Position numbers and translations under genes: made by a program
Assembly (NCBI RefSeq): GCF_026745355.1
Contig: NC_079206.1
Coordinates: 42,683,224 to 42,747,223, forward strand
Length of the DNA: 64,000 nucleotides
Direction of reading: 5' to 3'
Source of the DNA: Beta vulgaris subsp. vulgaris
Lineage: Eukaryota > Streptophyta > Magnoliopsida > Caryophyllales > Amaranthaceae
Notes under the pieces: generated by a model
The model's input: the letters and a program-made list of their open reading frames with translations, nothing else
Told to the model about the DNA's origin: nothing
Database searches by the model: none
Shown: positions 11,201-20,345 of the stretch, piece by piece
How the letters are laid out: each line of letters begins with the position of its first letter
How positions within the stretch are numbered: the stretch's first letter is position 1

Positions 11201-14200
11201 AGGCCCTTGAAAAAAATGGTACTTGGGATATTGTGGATCTTCCTAGTGGTGTTAAACCTATTGGTTGCAAGTGGGTCTATAAAACTAAGTTTAATCCTGA
11301 TGGCACTGTGGAGAGGTGTAAAGGAAGATTAGTTGCTCGTGGTGATAAACAGATTAAGGGCAAGGATTATAAGCATACTTTTAGTCCTGTGGCCAAGTTT
11401 ACTACTGTTAGAACAATTCTTGCAGTTGCTGCTTGTCACATGGAAATTCATCAACTGGATATCAATAATGCCTTCCTCCATGGCTTTATTGAGGAAGATT
11501 TGTATATGCAGCCTCCTTTGGGTTACACTAAGATCAAGCCTGGTCAAGTTTGTAAACTGAAACGTTCCATTTATGGCCTGAAGCAAGCTTCAAGGCAATG
11601 GAATTTAGAATTGACTAAGTTCCTTCTTAGTCTTGGTTTTATCCAATCTGTGTATGATTACTCTATGTTCACCTCACAACAAGGTAATTCTTACACTATA
11701 GTTGTGGCTTATGTGGATGATCTTTTAATAGCTGGCACCCATCTTCCTCAGATTCAGCAGTTGAAGGATAAATTACATGCTGAATTCACTATTAAAGATT
11801 TAGGCCCTCTCAAGTACTTCTTAGGTATTGAAGTTACTAGAGATGCTGCTGGTATTCTTTTGAATCAAAGAAAATATATTTTGGATCTTCTTCACAACAC
11901 TGGTATGTCAGATTGCAAGGCTGTAGCTTGTCCTTTTCCTCAGGGTCTCAAGCTCAGTAAACATGATGGTGACTTAATGACTGATCCTGAGCTTTATAGA
12001 AGGATCATTGGTAAGCTGTTATACTTGAACATGACCAGGCCCGACATTTCTTTTGTGGTTCAACAGCTTAGCCAGTTTCTATGTACTCCAAGAGTTCCTC
12101 ACTTCCTTGCTGCTCAACATGTTCTTAAATACTTAAAGGGTACCTTACATCATGGTTTATTTTATTCAGCTGACTCTACATTACAAGTTCATGGTTATTG
12201 TGATGCAGATTGGGGTTCTTGTCTTGATTCAGCAAGATCTCTCACAGGTTATTGTATTTTTTTGGGTACTTCTCTCATATCTTGGAAAACTAAGAAACAA
12301 AAAGTGGTTTCTAAAAGCTCTACTGAAGCTGAGTATCGCAGCATGAGTCACACCACAAGTGAACTCACTTGGATCAACAATTTACTTACTGACCTTCGAA
12401 TTCATGTTCCTATTCCTGTGCCTTTGTTTTGTGATAACAAAGCTGCTCAACATATAGCTGCAAATCCTTGTTTTCATGAAAGAACCAAGCATTTGCACAT
12501 TGATGTTCACTATGTCAGAGAGAATGTAGAATCTGGCTTCATAGCAACTCATCATGTTAGCTCACAGATGCAGCTAGCTGATTTGTTAACCAAGTCTCTT
12601 GGTCCTGCTCATCATAAATTATTAAGTTTCAAGCTAGGCCTTGTTTCTTCTATGCCTTCCCCAAGTTCTGCTTGAGAGGGGGCTGTAACTCAGGAGATAT
12701 TTCTCTCCTTGATGAGCTGGCACATTCTGTTATAAGCTTGTTAGTTTGTTATAGAAGTTGTTATAATTCAGTTAGTTAGAAGTTAGTTTTCTCTAGCTTA
12801 GAACTTCTTGTATAAATAAATCTTTAGGCTGTATTTTTCTTTTGAGAGTTTATGAAATAAAGATGAAGAGTTTCTCTCTCTAAATTCATTGAGATAATTT
12901 TCTGTTATCTCTTCATAGATATATAACTAGCAAAAACTTACCACATCCCAAGTTTCTCCCATAGCAATTCGAGGATAAAGGGGGGCTTTCGGGTTTGGGA
13001 AAACAGATATAGGGTCTGAAACTGCCACCAGGTTTGGCTATAAATACAGAGCAAAGAACAGAAGCATTAGTACTATATATAATTTGATCAAAGCAAATGA
13101 AAATGTGTATACTTCTGCTTGTTGATTGATCAACTCACATTAGACAGGCCACCAGAAAATAACGCGAAGGCAAAATCTGCTCGTTGATTAATCAACTCGA
13201 ACTTCAACTCAGCTTTCCCATTTTTGACGTAATTAGGATTGGAGTAGTTTGTATATTTGTACTGATCAAATGCATCAAAACTCAAAAGATATTAGTATCT
13301 CGTACATATCATGCATCATCAGTTTGTTCTTGAATTTGTAAGTGTTCTGAACCAAGCAAACCTTGATAGGAGCAGTGCATATAGTTGGGTTTTCAACATG
13401 CCGATTACCAACTTCTTGACAGTCTGCAGATGCACTGACCACATTACCAAAGGGTTATTGTATTGAAAAGATGTGTAACCTCTTGATTAGTGTGAAAAAA
13501 CAAACAAAAGAGCTCCTCAAAATCTTGGAGAAGTGCATGAAACTTAAAACTTTAAAATTTTGGATCCCCAATCCAAAACCTTTTTGGCCTACCTATCTTC
13601 ATAAAATGTCTCATACTTGGTACACTTGTTTCATTCTGAAACAATTATGATACTCCGCCTAACACAAGCTTAAGCTAGAGAAGAGTTTGGCCATATACAA
13701 ACATAGCCAAGTTCTATCCTAAAATCAAATTGGAATTAGGTGGTGTAACAACCAATCTCATATGTTAGTCATTCTGTTTCTATTTCTGCAATACAGGACA
13801 ACCAGTCACAACTCACATGTGGGTTATACTCTTAACATTACTTATAGAAGTGTACTAATTTAGACAAGATTCAATATGGGTGCCACATCCAAAGATTTTA
13901 CCAACTAAACGCAATTATTTTATGATTTTTATTTGTCCGCAAATTATGATATGCATTTTTAAACATGTATGTAAGATTTAATCAAAAATGTGAAAAAAAA
14001 AAAATTTAAAAAGCAAAGCTGCATAAGGATGTGAGTGAGAGACTGAAAAGCATACTTAAAGTTTGCTGGGGAGAAAACTCCGACCCAATCATCAGGCGAT
14101 GGATTGTCAGACGTGAGAGTTACGGTTACTGGGCGAACATAGTCATTGCCCTGTACAAAGCATCATATCTGTTAACACAATCTATATATTTATTATTTAG

Positions 14201-17200
14201 TCCACTATAACTCCCTGGATCAACTTGCTCACCATTTTAGCTTCATATAGAGATCTACTTGTACCAAGTGGTCTTGAGTTCTCATTTTCCTGTACACAAT
14301 AGTTTTAAATCATTAATCATGAAACTAAAGTAACCCCAAAAGGCCAAAAACACCTTCTAAAATGCAAATACAAAAAAGATTAAAAGAGGCCACCAGAAAA
14401 TTCTTGAAAATCATCAACTATGAGATACTCCCTCCATTTCCTAAAGATCTTCCCACTTTCCGTTTAAGGGTGTTTCCAAAAGATCTTCCCACTTTTGCTT
14501 TATTCCTTATTTGGCAAAACAAATTTCCCTATTTACCCTCTCATGTCACTATCATATGGTCCACTATTACATTATTAATTCAATTTTACTCACGATCTCT
14601 CTCCTACTTTAACCCCTTCTTATTTGTTTATTTATCTTAACCCCTTTCTCTCTCCTACTTTACTCACACCAAGCCCCACACAACTTGATTTTTCTTGGTA
14701 TCTGTAGGAACAGTAAGTGGGAAGATCTTTAGGAAACGGAGGGAGTATTTCATTAAAATTTGGTTAAAGAAAATATAAAATTCATATCTTGGATACATAT
14801 AGTGAGACAGGTCTAATAATTCTTTTTGTTCCAGATTACCAAATTGTGTGTTTGGTATATAATATAGGAACTTTTGATATATTGATGTAAAATAAGTCAC
14901 CACAGATATATCTCTATTATATAAGCCAAGGAAGGAGGTGTAGCGTCCTCTTTTGAAGTGACTAGAATACCTTCTAATAATTTAAATCAATGTTTTTCTA
15001 ATGAGAAATCAATGAAACTTGTCATATGAATAGGTCAAAAATAGAATATGCAATACCGTTGATAACTTGACAAACAAGATTGACACAATCAATTCAGAAA
15101 ATCAATTAGAATCTTCAACAAAAAAAAGATTTGCAATATATCGTGACAACATAATATTTCATATTTACAAAGTTCAAATAATATAGTTTTTTAACATTTA
15201 TTATTGTTAAAGAACTATACTAAAGTCGTAAAAAAAATTATTAAATCATCTACCAAATTTTTCAGTGACAGTATTGAACAATTAAAAATCATTCACCTTT
15301 AACTTAAAAAGATAATAACATTTACAAAAGAACCTCAATAATTTACATCACTACCAAACTAATTTTAGATAAAGAACATGTCCATTTGTATATACCTACC
15401 TAAGATTGTCACGCACGCATCGCGTGCATATGCAACTAGTTGGTATAAAAGATAGGAACACTTTCACTTATAAGTACTAGCCTTTTGTGCACGTGATGCG
15501 TGCGATGATATTTTTAGGCCTAATATTAAGTAGTAAACAAACTGAAAATGCAAGTTAGTATTTAAGTTCACCTCAATTTTGTGAATAAGATTTTTTCATG
15601 TTCTTTTTATGTTGTTATTCATTTTTGTGATTTTGAATAGCTTTTTGTTTCACAAGTCTTATATGCGCATGTTTTTTTATAATCAGTATGATGTTCTTTA
15701 CTAAATATCATCATGTTATTTTTTTTTTGTTTTATTCATTTTTGTAATTTATAATAGTTTTTGATATGGATTTCAGTAATTTCTATATGATCCCAAAATT
15801 GTAACCGAAAAGTGTAATACAATTTCAGTTTTTTTTACTAGTCTAACTTCTAATTCTGATTTCACAAATTGATATTTAAGAATTTTCATTATTTTAATTT
15901 TTATCCTTTTCTAAATGTTCATACTTTGAGTTTCAATTATATTTGAAAGGAATTTAAAGTTTTTCATACACAATATGGTTTTGCATGAAATGGTCATTTT
16001 TAATTTTTCTCCTTTTCAAAATTTAAACACTTTGAGTTTCAATTAAAGGTGAAATTAAATTTCAAAATTTTCATACAATATCTGATTTCGCATGAAAAGG
16101 TTTTCGCAAATTAATGTAATTTTTTTTTTCTGAAAATGGATTTTTGCAAAAGTTGTTCGCAAAAAGGTTTGATATTGTTTTGTTTTTCAAATTTTATTTC
16201 TGAACATGGATATTCTGCAAAAGTTTTAGGCAAAATTTTTATTTTGGAATTTAAAAAAAAAAAGAACTAAATTTGTAACTTTTTCATCAGTGTCATAAAT
16301 GAATCAAATTTCATACACATCTTGTTTTCTGATTTTATATGAAAATCAATCAAATTTAAGTCTAATTATATAAAAAAAACTTTTCAACTAATTGCTATTA
16401 TCTCCATTTTTTCAACCACATAACAGTCGACTAATGTGAAATAACTTTGAAGATTCAAAGAATTATGTACCTATGTGAAAGTTCGCAAATCGTCGATGGA
16501 CGAATGTGTGATATCATTGTCAAAATCTTATGTGTTTCTCAAATTTGTGTTTATGGGTAATTTTTGTGAGAATGTAATTGTGAATGGTTATTAATAACAA
16601 TGATATGTAAGTGAATTTTGTGAATGTTTTTGTATGTGTGGGCGTCCTAGTATATTAGTTTTAGTTTGTAAATTAATTTTCAGTTTTTGTAAATTTTCCT
16701 GATCATTTGAGTGGTTTGCGTAATTTTTACAACGTGATTTTCTCAATTCTATGAGTGATTTGTAAAGTTTTCTCATATAAGTAGTGATATCTGAGTGATT
16801 GTTGAAAATTAATTTCCGGTGGCTTTGTTTGACCCCATTTTTGTTTTGAGATTCCTTTTGTAATTTAGAAAGGGAAAGGGGCCAAAATAGTCAGTTCAAA
16901 AAAGGACATCGTTGCTCCCCCTTCCCTTATATAATAAAGATAAACAAACATCTCAAACATGACCAAATTTTTTGTCCAATTTAATTGTTTGTTGCTTGAT
17001 TTAACTTAAAGTCTTAAACTCATACTTAAACAAAAACAAAGTATTTTAAACCTCATTTTAGTTTATTTTCTATTATATCATCCAGACCTAGTTAATTCCT
17101 ACAAAATATAGGAATAAACGAAAATCATTATTATACTACCTCCGTCCCAAAATATAGTTCCCGTTTTATTTTGTACAGCCTCCAAGACGTACTTTTGACC

Positions 17201-19399
17201 TACTATATCTTTTATTTCTTATTAGTAAAAAATATAAAAAGTTGATATTGCAAATTTATACATTGAGACGAATCTAACAAGACCCTCGTGAATATGTTTT
17301 TTTGTATACATTAGTAAGAATATTTGGTCAAAGTTTTTAAAATTTGACTCCCAAAATAGAAACGGAAACTATATTTTGAGACGGAGGGAGTATATTAAAA
17401 AAAAACCCAACCCCACCTAACAGTGTGTCCTATAACTTATTAACATTAAAAATAATAATATTCTACCAACTAATATTACATCTATTTTACAAAATAATAA
17501 TACATTAATATACTCTATAGGACTATAACGGGCCGTTCTAAAACTATGTGCCCATATTAGTGTTACGTTACTAAGGACCCTTGGATGTTGGATCCAATGA
17601 TATGACTTCTTATATTGTTCATGGAAAAGTTGAAATCATTGTTGAAGCAAAAATGTCAGTATTGTTATTGGGGAAGTAGAGGGGAGTTGGGGTCTTGTTA
17701 GGCCTCTAGATGAATGATCTTGTGCAAGAGCAACTTTATAAGACATTCTTTTTACTACCAGGTTTTCAAAAAGAGGATCCAAACAAAATTAGTGTTACAT
17801 CTATATTGAGATGGATGTTGTATCATAAAATTACCGACTATTTTCTATGTGCCCTCGATCTATATATCAAATTAAAGGACCGACCATCAATTCTATAATA
17901 TGTGTGCATTGGAGAAATGTTAACATATATGTAGGAGTATAAGTTTTTTTAGATTCATATGAGTTACGAAGGCAGTACAAGGTATAAAAAAGGGGAAGGG
18001 GATTCAAACTTGTAACCTACCGTTCATAACACTTCAATTTTAACCACTAAGCGAAGACATCTTTGGTTTATGTAAGAGTATAAGTGGATTGGATTGGATT
18101 GAGCTTTGCCAAATTCAATTTAAAATTTTTTAGATCTTAGAAATTGAGTTTAAATTTGATGAGATTCGAACTTGTGACATAAAAATAACAAAGTGAGCTT
18201 TCCACCACCCCTATCAAACAATGTTGGTTTACAATTTTACACGATCATATATATGGGAGACATGGAGTATTCTTAATCCGTAATTTTTTTTGGAAGGAAG
18301 CGTGTAATCAATATATTGCCTTCTACTAATAGTAGGAAATTGGTATGACTTCATAAATTTTTAATTTGATGCCATTTAAAGAAATATATCTAAAACTTAA
18401 TTATACGCAATCCTAGGCTTCCCTCCATATATCAAAAGCGTTAACGGCCCGTTTGGTAGTTAGTCATAAATGATGGTAATGAGAATGAATTTGTGTGTAA
18501 ATTTGTAAAAAATATCATTGTCCATTCCCATGGTAATGCTAATTTGTCCTAAAGTGTCCACTTTCCTTCTTGAATTTCCATTCCCATCCAATACCACCTT
18601 GTAGGGTGGTAATGAGTGGTAATGAAAATTGCTTCCCCTTGGAGACAAAAACACAAGTTTAGGGGTGAGATTGCTTGCCCATGAAGAAAAAATGTCTACC
18701 CATGGAGATTTTAAGGGTGCTTCCCTAATAAAATTACACTTGAAATTCATTCCCATTACCACAATTTATTAACGATTACCAAACGGGCCGTAATAGTATT
18801 AGTTTCAAAAAACTCCACTTGCCAAACAAATGCCTCAACTTTCTTCACTAGTACTATTAATTCTCCAACTAATGCATTAATAGCACAGAGACCTAGAAAT
18901 TCTGAAACAAATACTCTATTCTCACTATTTTTCTCATTCTCTATACTACTTTATAATATTTCTAGTTGAAAACTATTTAAAAGACAAATAAGAGTCAAAT
19001 GGAAACGGAATGAAGGAATTTGGTTTTGGCTTCTCACATGGGTATTTGTGAAGAACAAGAACCAAAACTAAAGTATAAATTACAGACAAAAGAAAGAAAC
19101 ATACAAAAAACCTGAATAGAGAAAATGATCAAATCCCTAATGCAAGAGTTAGAAAAGGAAATGAATTATAAAAAACGAATGTGTAATTGAAGGATTATAT
19201 GCTTTATTACCTTAGTGGGCTGCAAAATGGTAGAAACTTGAATTGTGGCCTTGTTGTGAAGAGCTAGTTTTGTAGCTAAAATATTAATTTTGGAGAGTGC
19301 TTGCACACCATCATGTTTATGAGCTGATATTTTCAAGAATAAGATCGTGTGCAGAAGAAGAAGAATTTGCAACAGCTGATAGTTGTTCTTCTTCCCCAT
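5269..19399 (-). CDS. PAP1-like: Purple acid phosphatase, PAP1-type (13 exons, 641 codons)
   Basis: Secreted metallophosphoesterase of the plant purple acid phosphatase family, closest by recall to Arabidopsis PAP1. Exons on the minus strand: 19211-19399, 14233-14289, 14056-14150, 13362-13434, 13139-13261, 12942-13037, 6996-7125, 6828-6909, 6595-6727, 6305-6510, 6053-6178, 5651-5960 and 5269-5574. All introns are GT-AG and the lengths sum to 1926 in frame. Residues 1-26 look like a signal peptide (LLQILLLLHTILFLK). An Fn3-like region surrounds SPDDWVGVFSPANF. The metal-ligand motifs are GDMG (D323), GDLPY (D364, Y367), GNHE (N397), AGHRP (H486) and GHVH (H528, H530). The usual C-terminal domain contains HVVAGGGGSHL. 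Relatives are annotated 'probable inactive', yet every ligand I can check is present, so activity is open. Exon 2 (19 codons) has no counterpart I recall in PAP1. Intron 6 carries a copia element and intron 1 is about 4.9 kb. Confidence 0.93.
7686..7695. repeat. 10-bp flanking direct repeat, left of the copia element
   Basis: TAGATATATA abuts the 5' LTR and is repeated at 12916-12925 directly after the 3' LTR. Copia integrases usually duplicate 5 bp, so this is twice the expected length. The four bases before it (ttca) also equal the last four bases of the LTR. Confidence 0.85.
7696..7923 (+). repeat. 5' LTR (228 bp)
   Basis: Begins TGTAACTCAGGAGATATT and ends TGTTATCTCTTCA, with TG..CA termini. 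A TATA-like element (TATAAATA, 7819-7826) and AATAAA (7864-7869) are placed as expected for the U3/R and R/U5 signals. Confidence 0.95.
7924..7935 (+). other. Primer-binding site, initiator tRNA-Met type
   Basis: TGGTATCAGAGC directly follows the 5' LTR. It is the standard complement to the 3' end of plant initiator tRNA-Met used by copia elements. Confidence 0.95.
8153..8818 (+). pseudogene. Copia gag, N-terminal part, frame-broken after about 220 codons
   Basis: Starts at ATG 8153 (MTETSQNSV), eight bases after an in-frame TTG-initiated extension. It contains the copia-type gag signature: LNGDNFLTWNRG near residue 45, then a helical capsid-like region, and a Cys-rich stretch CECGALEKCTCG. 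A TGA at 8816-8818 ends the frame inside the usual SMDP segment. Gag coding similarity continues beyond it in other frames to a zinc knuckle (CDYCKKTGHTMDQC, 9009-9050), which is in frame with pol. I do not join the frames. Confidence 0.85.
9040..12675 (+). CDS. Copia pol polyprotein (protease, integrase, reverse transcriptase, RNase H)
   Basis: An open frame of 1,211 codons from the first ATG. The frame is also open upstream across the zinc knuckle, so this ATG need not be the native start. In order: aspartic protease WIVDTGATDHM (catalytic D123); GAG-pre-integrase zinc finger starting at H264; integrase DDE triad at D322 (VDLWGP), D385 (RSDNGT) and E421 (NGRVERKH); a Ser/Pro-rich linker; reverse transcriptase with YVDD at 891-894; RNase H with D1055, E1096 and D1132. 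All catalytic positions are intact and there is no internal stop, in contrast to the broken gag. Polyprotein processing and cDNA integration are known functions of the family. Activity here is inferred only from intactness and LTR identity. Confidence 0.95.
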   Translation: MDQCFKLTGVYPDWFLNMKNKSTGVTATTKLAAHVGELGNSTEFAGNTPLDLSEGGVNGSTTHTQVDSALVQAVYKEMMKMVKGQASQNASDFNHSVNFAGIITASNANSLPLLHDKVAWIVDTGATDHMIWDRSLFASHNLLHTPIKVGLPDGTTKLVHITGTVQLTDKIILKNVLLIPDFTHNLLSVSKLLSQNHLLAIFTSSSYQFQDPTTKDILAIGYQQAGLYKFSTVSSSSNSSAVDLALLNNSFHVGISVPSFSLLHARLGHLSVQKMSKLPISFKQNNMADFCCEPCIFAKSHNSPFPVSTSHAGAIFHLVHVDLWGPYRHSSLSGATYFLTILDDFSRTTWTHLVHSKTQIPTLIKDFIAYVETQFDTSIKIIRSDNGTEIFQEACSSLFASKGIIHQRSLPGKPQQNGRVERKHKHLLETARALKFHAALPNKFWGECLLASTYLINLMPSSVLQWITPYECLMKQPPSYDHLKVIGCLCYASCKSSDKFAPRARKCVFLGYPYGQKGYKLYDLQSHKIILSRDVKFQEDIFPFKISSSSQTDSSSPSTSMVNPALHDDDIPHFFSPNFSTSSTSPLPTSSPTSSTLNSPALHDDDAFSSLNSPAQSSTDIVLPSSSTQVTEPVCSPIRRSSRQPIPSTKYTDFVLAKPLIPPSSSSNSSSFNVFQCPELSSLPTDHLASLANVLSTVEPSSYAQAKTDPRWVDAMHKELEALEKNGTWDIVDLPSGVKPIGCKWVYKTKFNPDGTVERCKGRLVARGDKQIKGKDYKHTFSPVAKFTTVRTILAVAACHMEIHQLDINNAFLHGFIEEDLYMQPPLGYTKIKPGQVCKLKRSIYGLKQASRQWNLELTKFLLSLGFIQSVYDYSMFTSQQGNSYTIVVAYVDDLLIAGTHLPQIQQLKDKLHAEFTIKDLGPLKYFLGIEVTRDAAGILLNQRKYILDLLHNTGMSDCKAVACPFPQGLKLSKHDGDLMTDPELYRRIIGKLLYLNMTRPDISFVVQQLSQFLCTPRVPHFLAAQHVLKYLKGTLHHGLFYSADSTLQVHGYCDADWGSCLDSARSLTGYCIFLGTSLISWKTKKQKVVSKSSTEAEYRSMSHTTSELTWINNLLTDLRIHVPIPVPLFCDNKAAQHIAANPCFHERTKHLHIDVHYVRENVESGFIATHHVSSQMQLADLLTKSLGPAHHKLLSFKLGLVSSMPSPSSA
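12672..12683 (+). other. Polypurine tract
   Basis: TTGAGAGGGGGC immediately precedes the 3' LTR, the expected position for plus-strand priming. It overlaps the stop of the pol frame. Confidence 0.9.
12684..12915 (+). repeat. 3' LTR (232 bp)
   Basis: Identical by eye to the 5' LTR except for a 4-bp agtt insertion after gttagttagaagtt. It ends TCTCTTCA and is followed by the 10-bp repeat TAGATATATA. Confidence 0.95.
14428..14745. mobile_element. Stowaway-type MITE in phosphatase intron 1
   Basis: CTCCCTCCATTTCCTAAAGA at the left and the complementary TCTTTAGGAAACGGAGGGAG at the right, flanked by TA (14426-14427 and 14746-14747). It is 318 bp. It contains an internal partial repeat of its own end (aaagatcttcccactttt). 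Confidence 0.9.
14911..15439 (+). mobile_element. Non-autonomous Helitron (529 bp)
   Basis: Starts TCTCTATTATATAAGCCAAG after an A. It ends with a hairpin GCACGCATCGCGTGC, a short spacer and CTAG, followed by T. The TC start, 3' hairpin, CTRR end and A/T insertion site, together with the lack of inverted repeats or a target duplication, are the plant Helitron hallmarks. No Rep/helicase is encoded. Confidence 0.85.
15477..16940 (-). mobile_element. Second non-autonomous Helitron, opposite orientation (1,464 bp)
   Basis: Read on the minus strand it starts TCTTTATTATATAAGGGAAG at 16940. It ends with the hairpin GCACGCATCACGTGC plus ACAAAAGG and CTAG at 15477, flanked by T. Its ends clearly belong to the same family as the 14911-15439 element. 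The two 3' ends are only 37 bp apart. The interior is very A+T-rich and has no convincing ORF. Confidence 0.85.
17136..17390. mobile_element. Stowaway-type MITE in intron 1
   Basis: Left end CTACCTCCGTCCCAAAATAT, right end complementary ATATTTTGAGACGGAGGGAG, flanked by TA at 17134-17135 and 17391-17392. About 255 bp, non-coding. Confidence 0.9.
17985..18062 (-). mobile_element. tRNA-derived SINE head (remnant)
   Basis: On the minus strand, TTAGTGGTTAAAATTG (A-box-like) is followed about 30 bases later by GGTTACAAGTTTGAATCCCC (B-box GTTTGAATC). This spacing and wording are typical of plant tRNA-related SINEs. No folded tRNA is possible. The 3' boundary is not clear. Confidence 0.5.
18155..18215 (-). 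mobile_element. Second tRNA-like SINE fragment
   Basis: The minus strand reads TGGTGGAAAGCTC, then GTCACAAGTTCGAATCTCA, a good B-box. It resembles the fragment 100-170 bp away but is too diverged to be a simple duplicate. No end structure was recognised. Confidence 0.4.
18445..18790. mobile_element. PIF/Harbinger-type (Tourist-like) MITE
   Basis: Terminal inverted repeats CGGCCCGTTTGGTA / TACCAAACGGGCCG enclose 346 bp and are flanked by TAA on both sides (18442-18444 and 18791-18793). The GGCCCGTTTGGTA terminus with a 3-bp TAA/TTA target is typical of Harbinger MITEs. It lies in intron 1, about 0.4 kb from exon 1. Confidence 0.85.
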
Positions 19400-19451
19400 G
19401 TTTTTTCCTTACTTTTTGATCTATTGCATATTACTTATTAGTGGTCTCTCC

Positions 19452-19459
19452 TTATATAT
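19452..19459 (-). promoter_or_regulatory. TATA box of the phosphatase gene
   Basis: The minus strand reads CATATATAAGG about 50 bases upstream of the ATG at 19399. This gives a short 5' leader if transcription starts about 30 bases downstream. It is the only good TATA in the first 150 bases. It is inferred from position. Confidence 0.55.
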
Positions 19460-19776
19460 GGGAAGGTTGTATGTGTAGAGATAAAAAGGGCAATCATATG
19501 ACTCCAACTACTACTTTTTTTTTTATTAATATCCTTATGGAGTAGAGGAGAGAGAAAAAAACAGCTACGTTTTAATATAGATATATGGCGTGAACATTTT
19601 ATGTTTATGGACAGATTAGTTAGAAAAATAATTTCAATAATTCTGAATTTCGTACTGGGCTCTTGTCCAGAATAATAGATTTGAAAATATCGTAGGCCCC
19701 CTAGAGTACATAAGGTCTTTGTCCTTTGCTGTCACGTGAATCACATGATTCCGGAGAGGGCCAATCAACTCATACT

Positions 19777-20040
19777 CTAGGGCCTCGTTTGGTTCACATG
19801 GGAAATAATTTCTCATGGGAATTTACATTTCATGGAAAATTATATCCCTTGTTAATTTCCTAGGAATTAGACAAAATTGTTTGGTTGACACCATAGGAAA
19901 TTGCATTTCCTAGGAAATTACTCACCAAGGGGGGGCTTGGTGAGTGATTTCCCATGTTTCATGGGAAATTATATTTCCCTTGGAATTTGTATTTCCTATG
20001 CTTCTCCCATTTCCCTCCAACCAAACACAACACCCATAAT
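19777..20040. mobile_element. MITE-like element with degenerate inverted ends
   Basis: Begins GGGCCTCGTTTGGTTCACAT and ends near CCAACCAAACACAACACCC. The body is built from repeated ATTTCCTAGGAAATT-like palindromes and catgggaaatt motifs. The ends resemble Harbinger or hAT MITE termini, but the target duplication is not convincing. It lies just upstream of the phosphatase promoter. Confidence 0.45.
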
Positions 20041-20169
20041 GTATTGCTTCCAACCAAACAACACCTAGATGTATCTAAAATTCCAAGTACTCCCAAGTCC
20101 CAGCTAGGGATAGGCATGGGTCCAGGACCCTATCTGGACCAAGAAAAAGAGGAGTAAAGAAAAAATTGG

Positions 20170-20345
20170 ATAAGAGAGAAAATATCGTGGGTAGGTGGAA
20201 GAGTGAGGAAGTAATAAAATAATCAATGACCACAAACTATAAGACAACCATTGGTTATGCTCTAAGAGCATGTTCAATACTTAGACCAATTTTAGGGGTC
20301 ATCAATTATTTTATTACTTTCTTTTTCCTCCACCTTATTTATGCC
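20170..20345. repeat. Large imperfect inverted repeat centred near 20260
   Basis: The left arm (gtggaagagtgaggaagtaa .. aatcaatgacc) is the reverse complement of the right arm (ggtcatcaattattttatta .. ttcctccacc), with about 70-80 bp of matching on each side of a short spacer. Two copies of one MITE family appear to meet head to head. Confidence 0.7.

Larger units (their letters stand above)
7696..12915 (+). mobile_element. Near-intact young Ty1/copia LTR retrotransposon in intron 6 of the phosphatase gene
   Basis: Complete structure: 5' LTR 7696-7923, primer-binding site 7924, gag, pol, polypurine tract, 3' LTR 12684-12915. It is 5,220 bp long and antisense to the host gene. The LTRs differ only by one 4-bp insertion (agtt) in the 3' copy, which implies very recent insertion. 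Pol is open, but the 3' part of gag has frame breaks. Without the element the intron would be about 0.6 kb. Confidence 0.96.

Noticed and set aside
10580..11586. Leu-, Arg- or Ser-rich open frames overlapping the copia pol linker on both strands
   Set aside because: They are shadows of the Ser/Pro-rich linker and reverse transcriptase of the pol frame.
17710..17898. 62-codon plus-strand frame in intron 1
   Set aside because: Short, no family features, and inside an intron of the opposite-strand gene.
18155..18180. Possible tRNA gene from a good B-box
   Set aside because: No acceptor stem or anticodon arm could be folded; it fits a SINE head.
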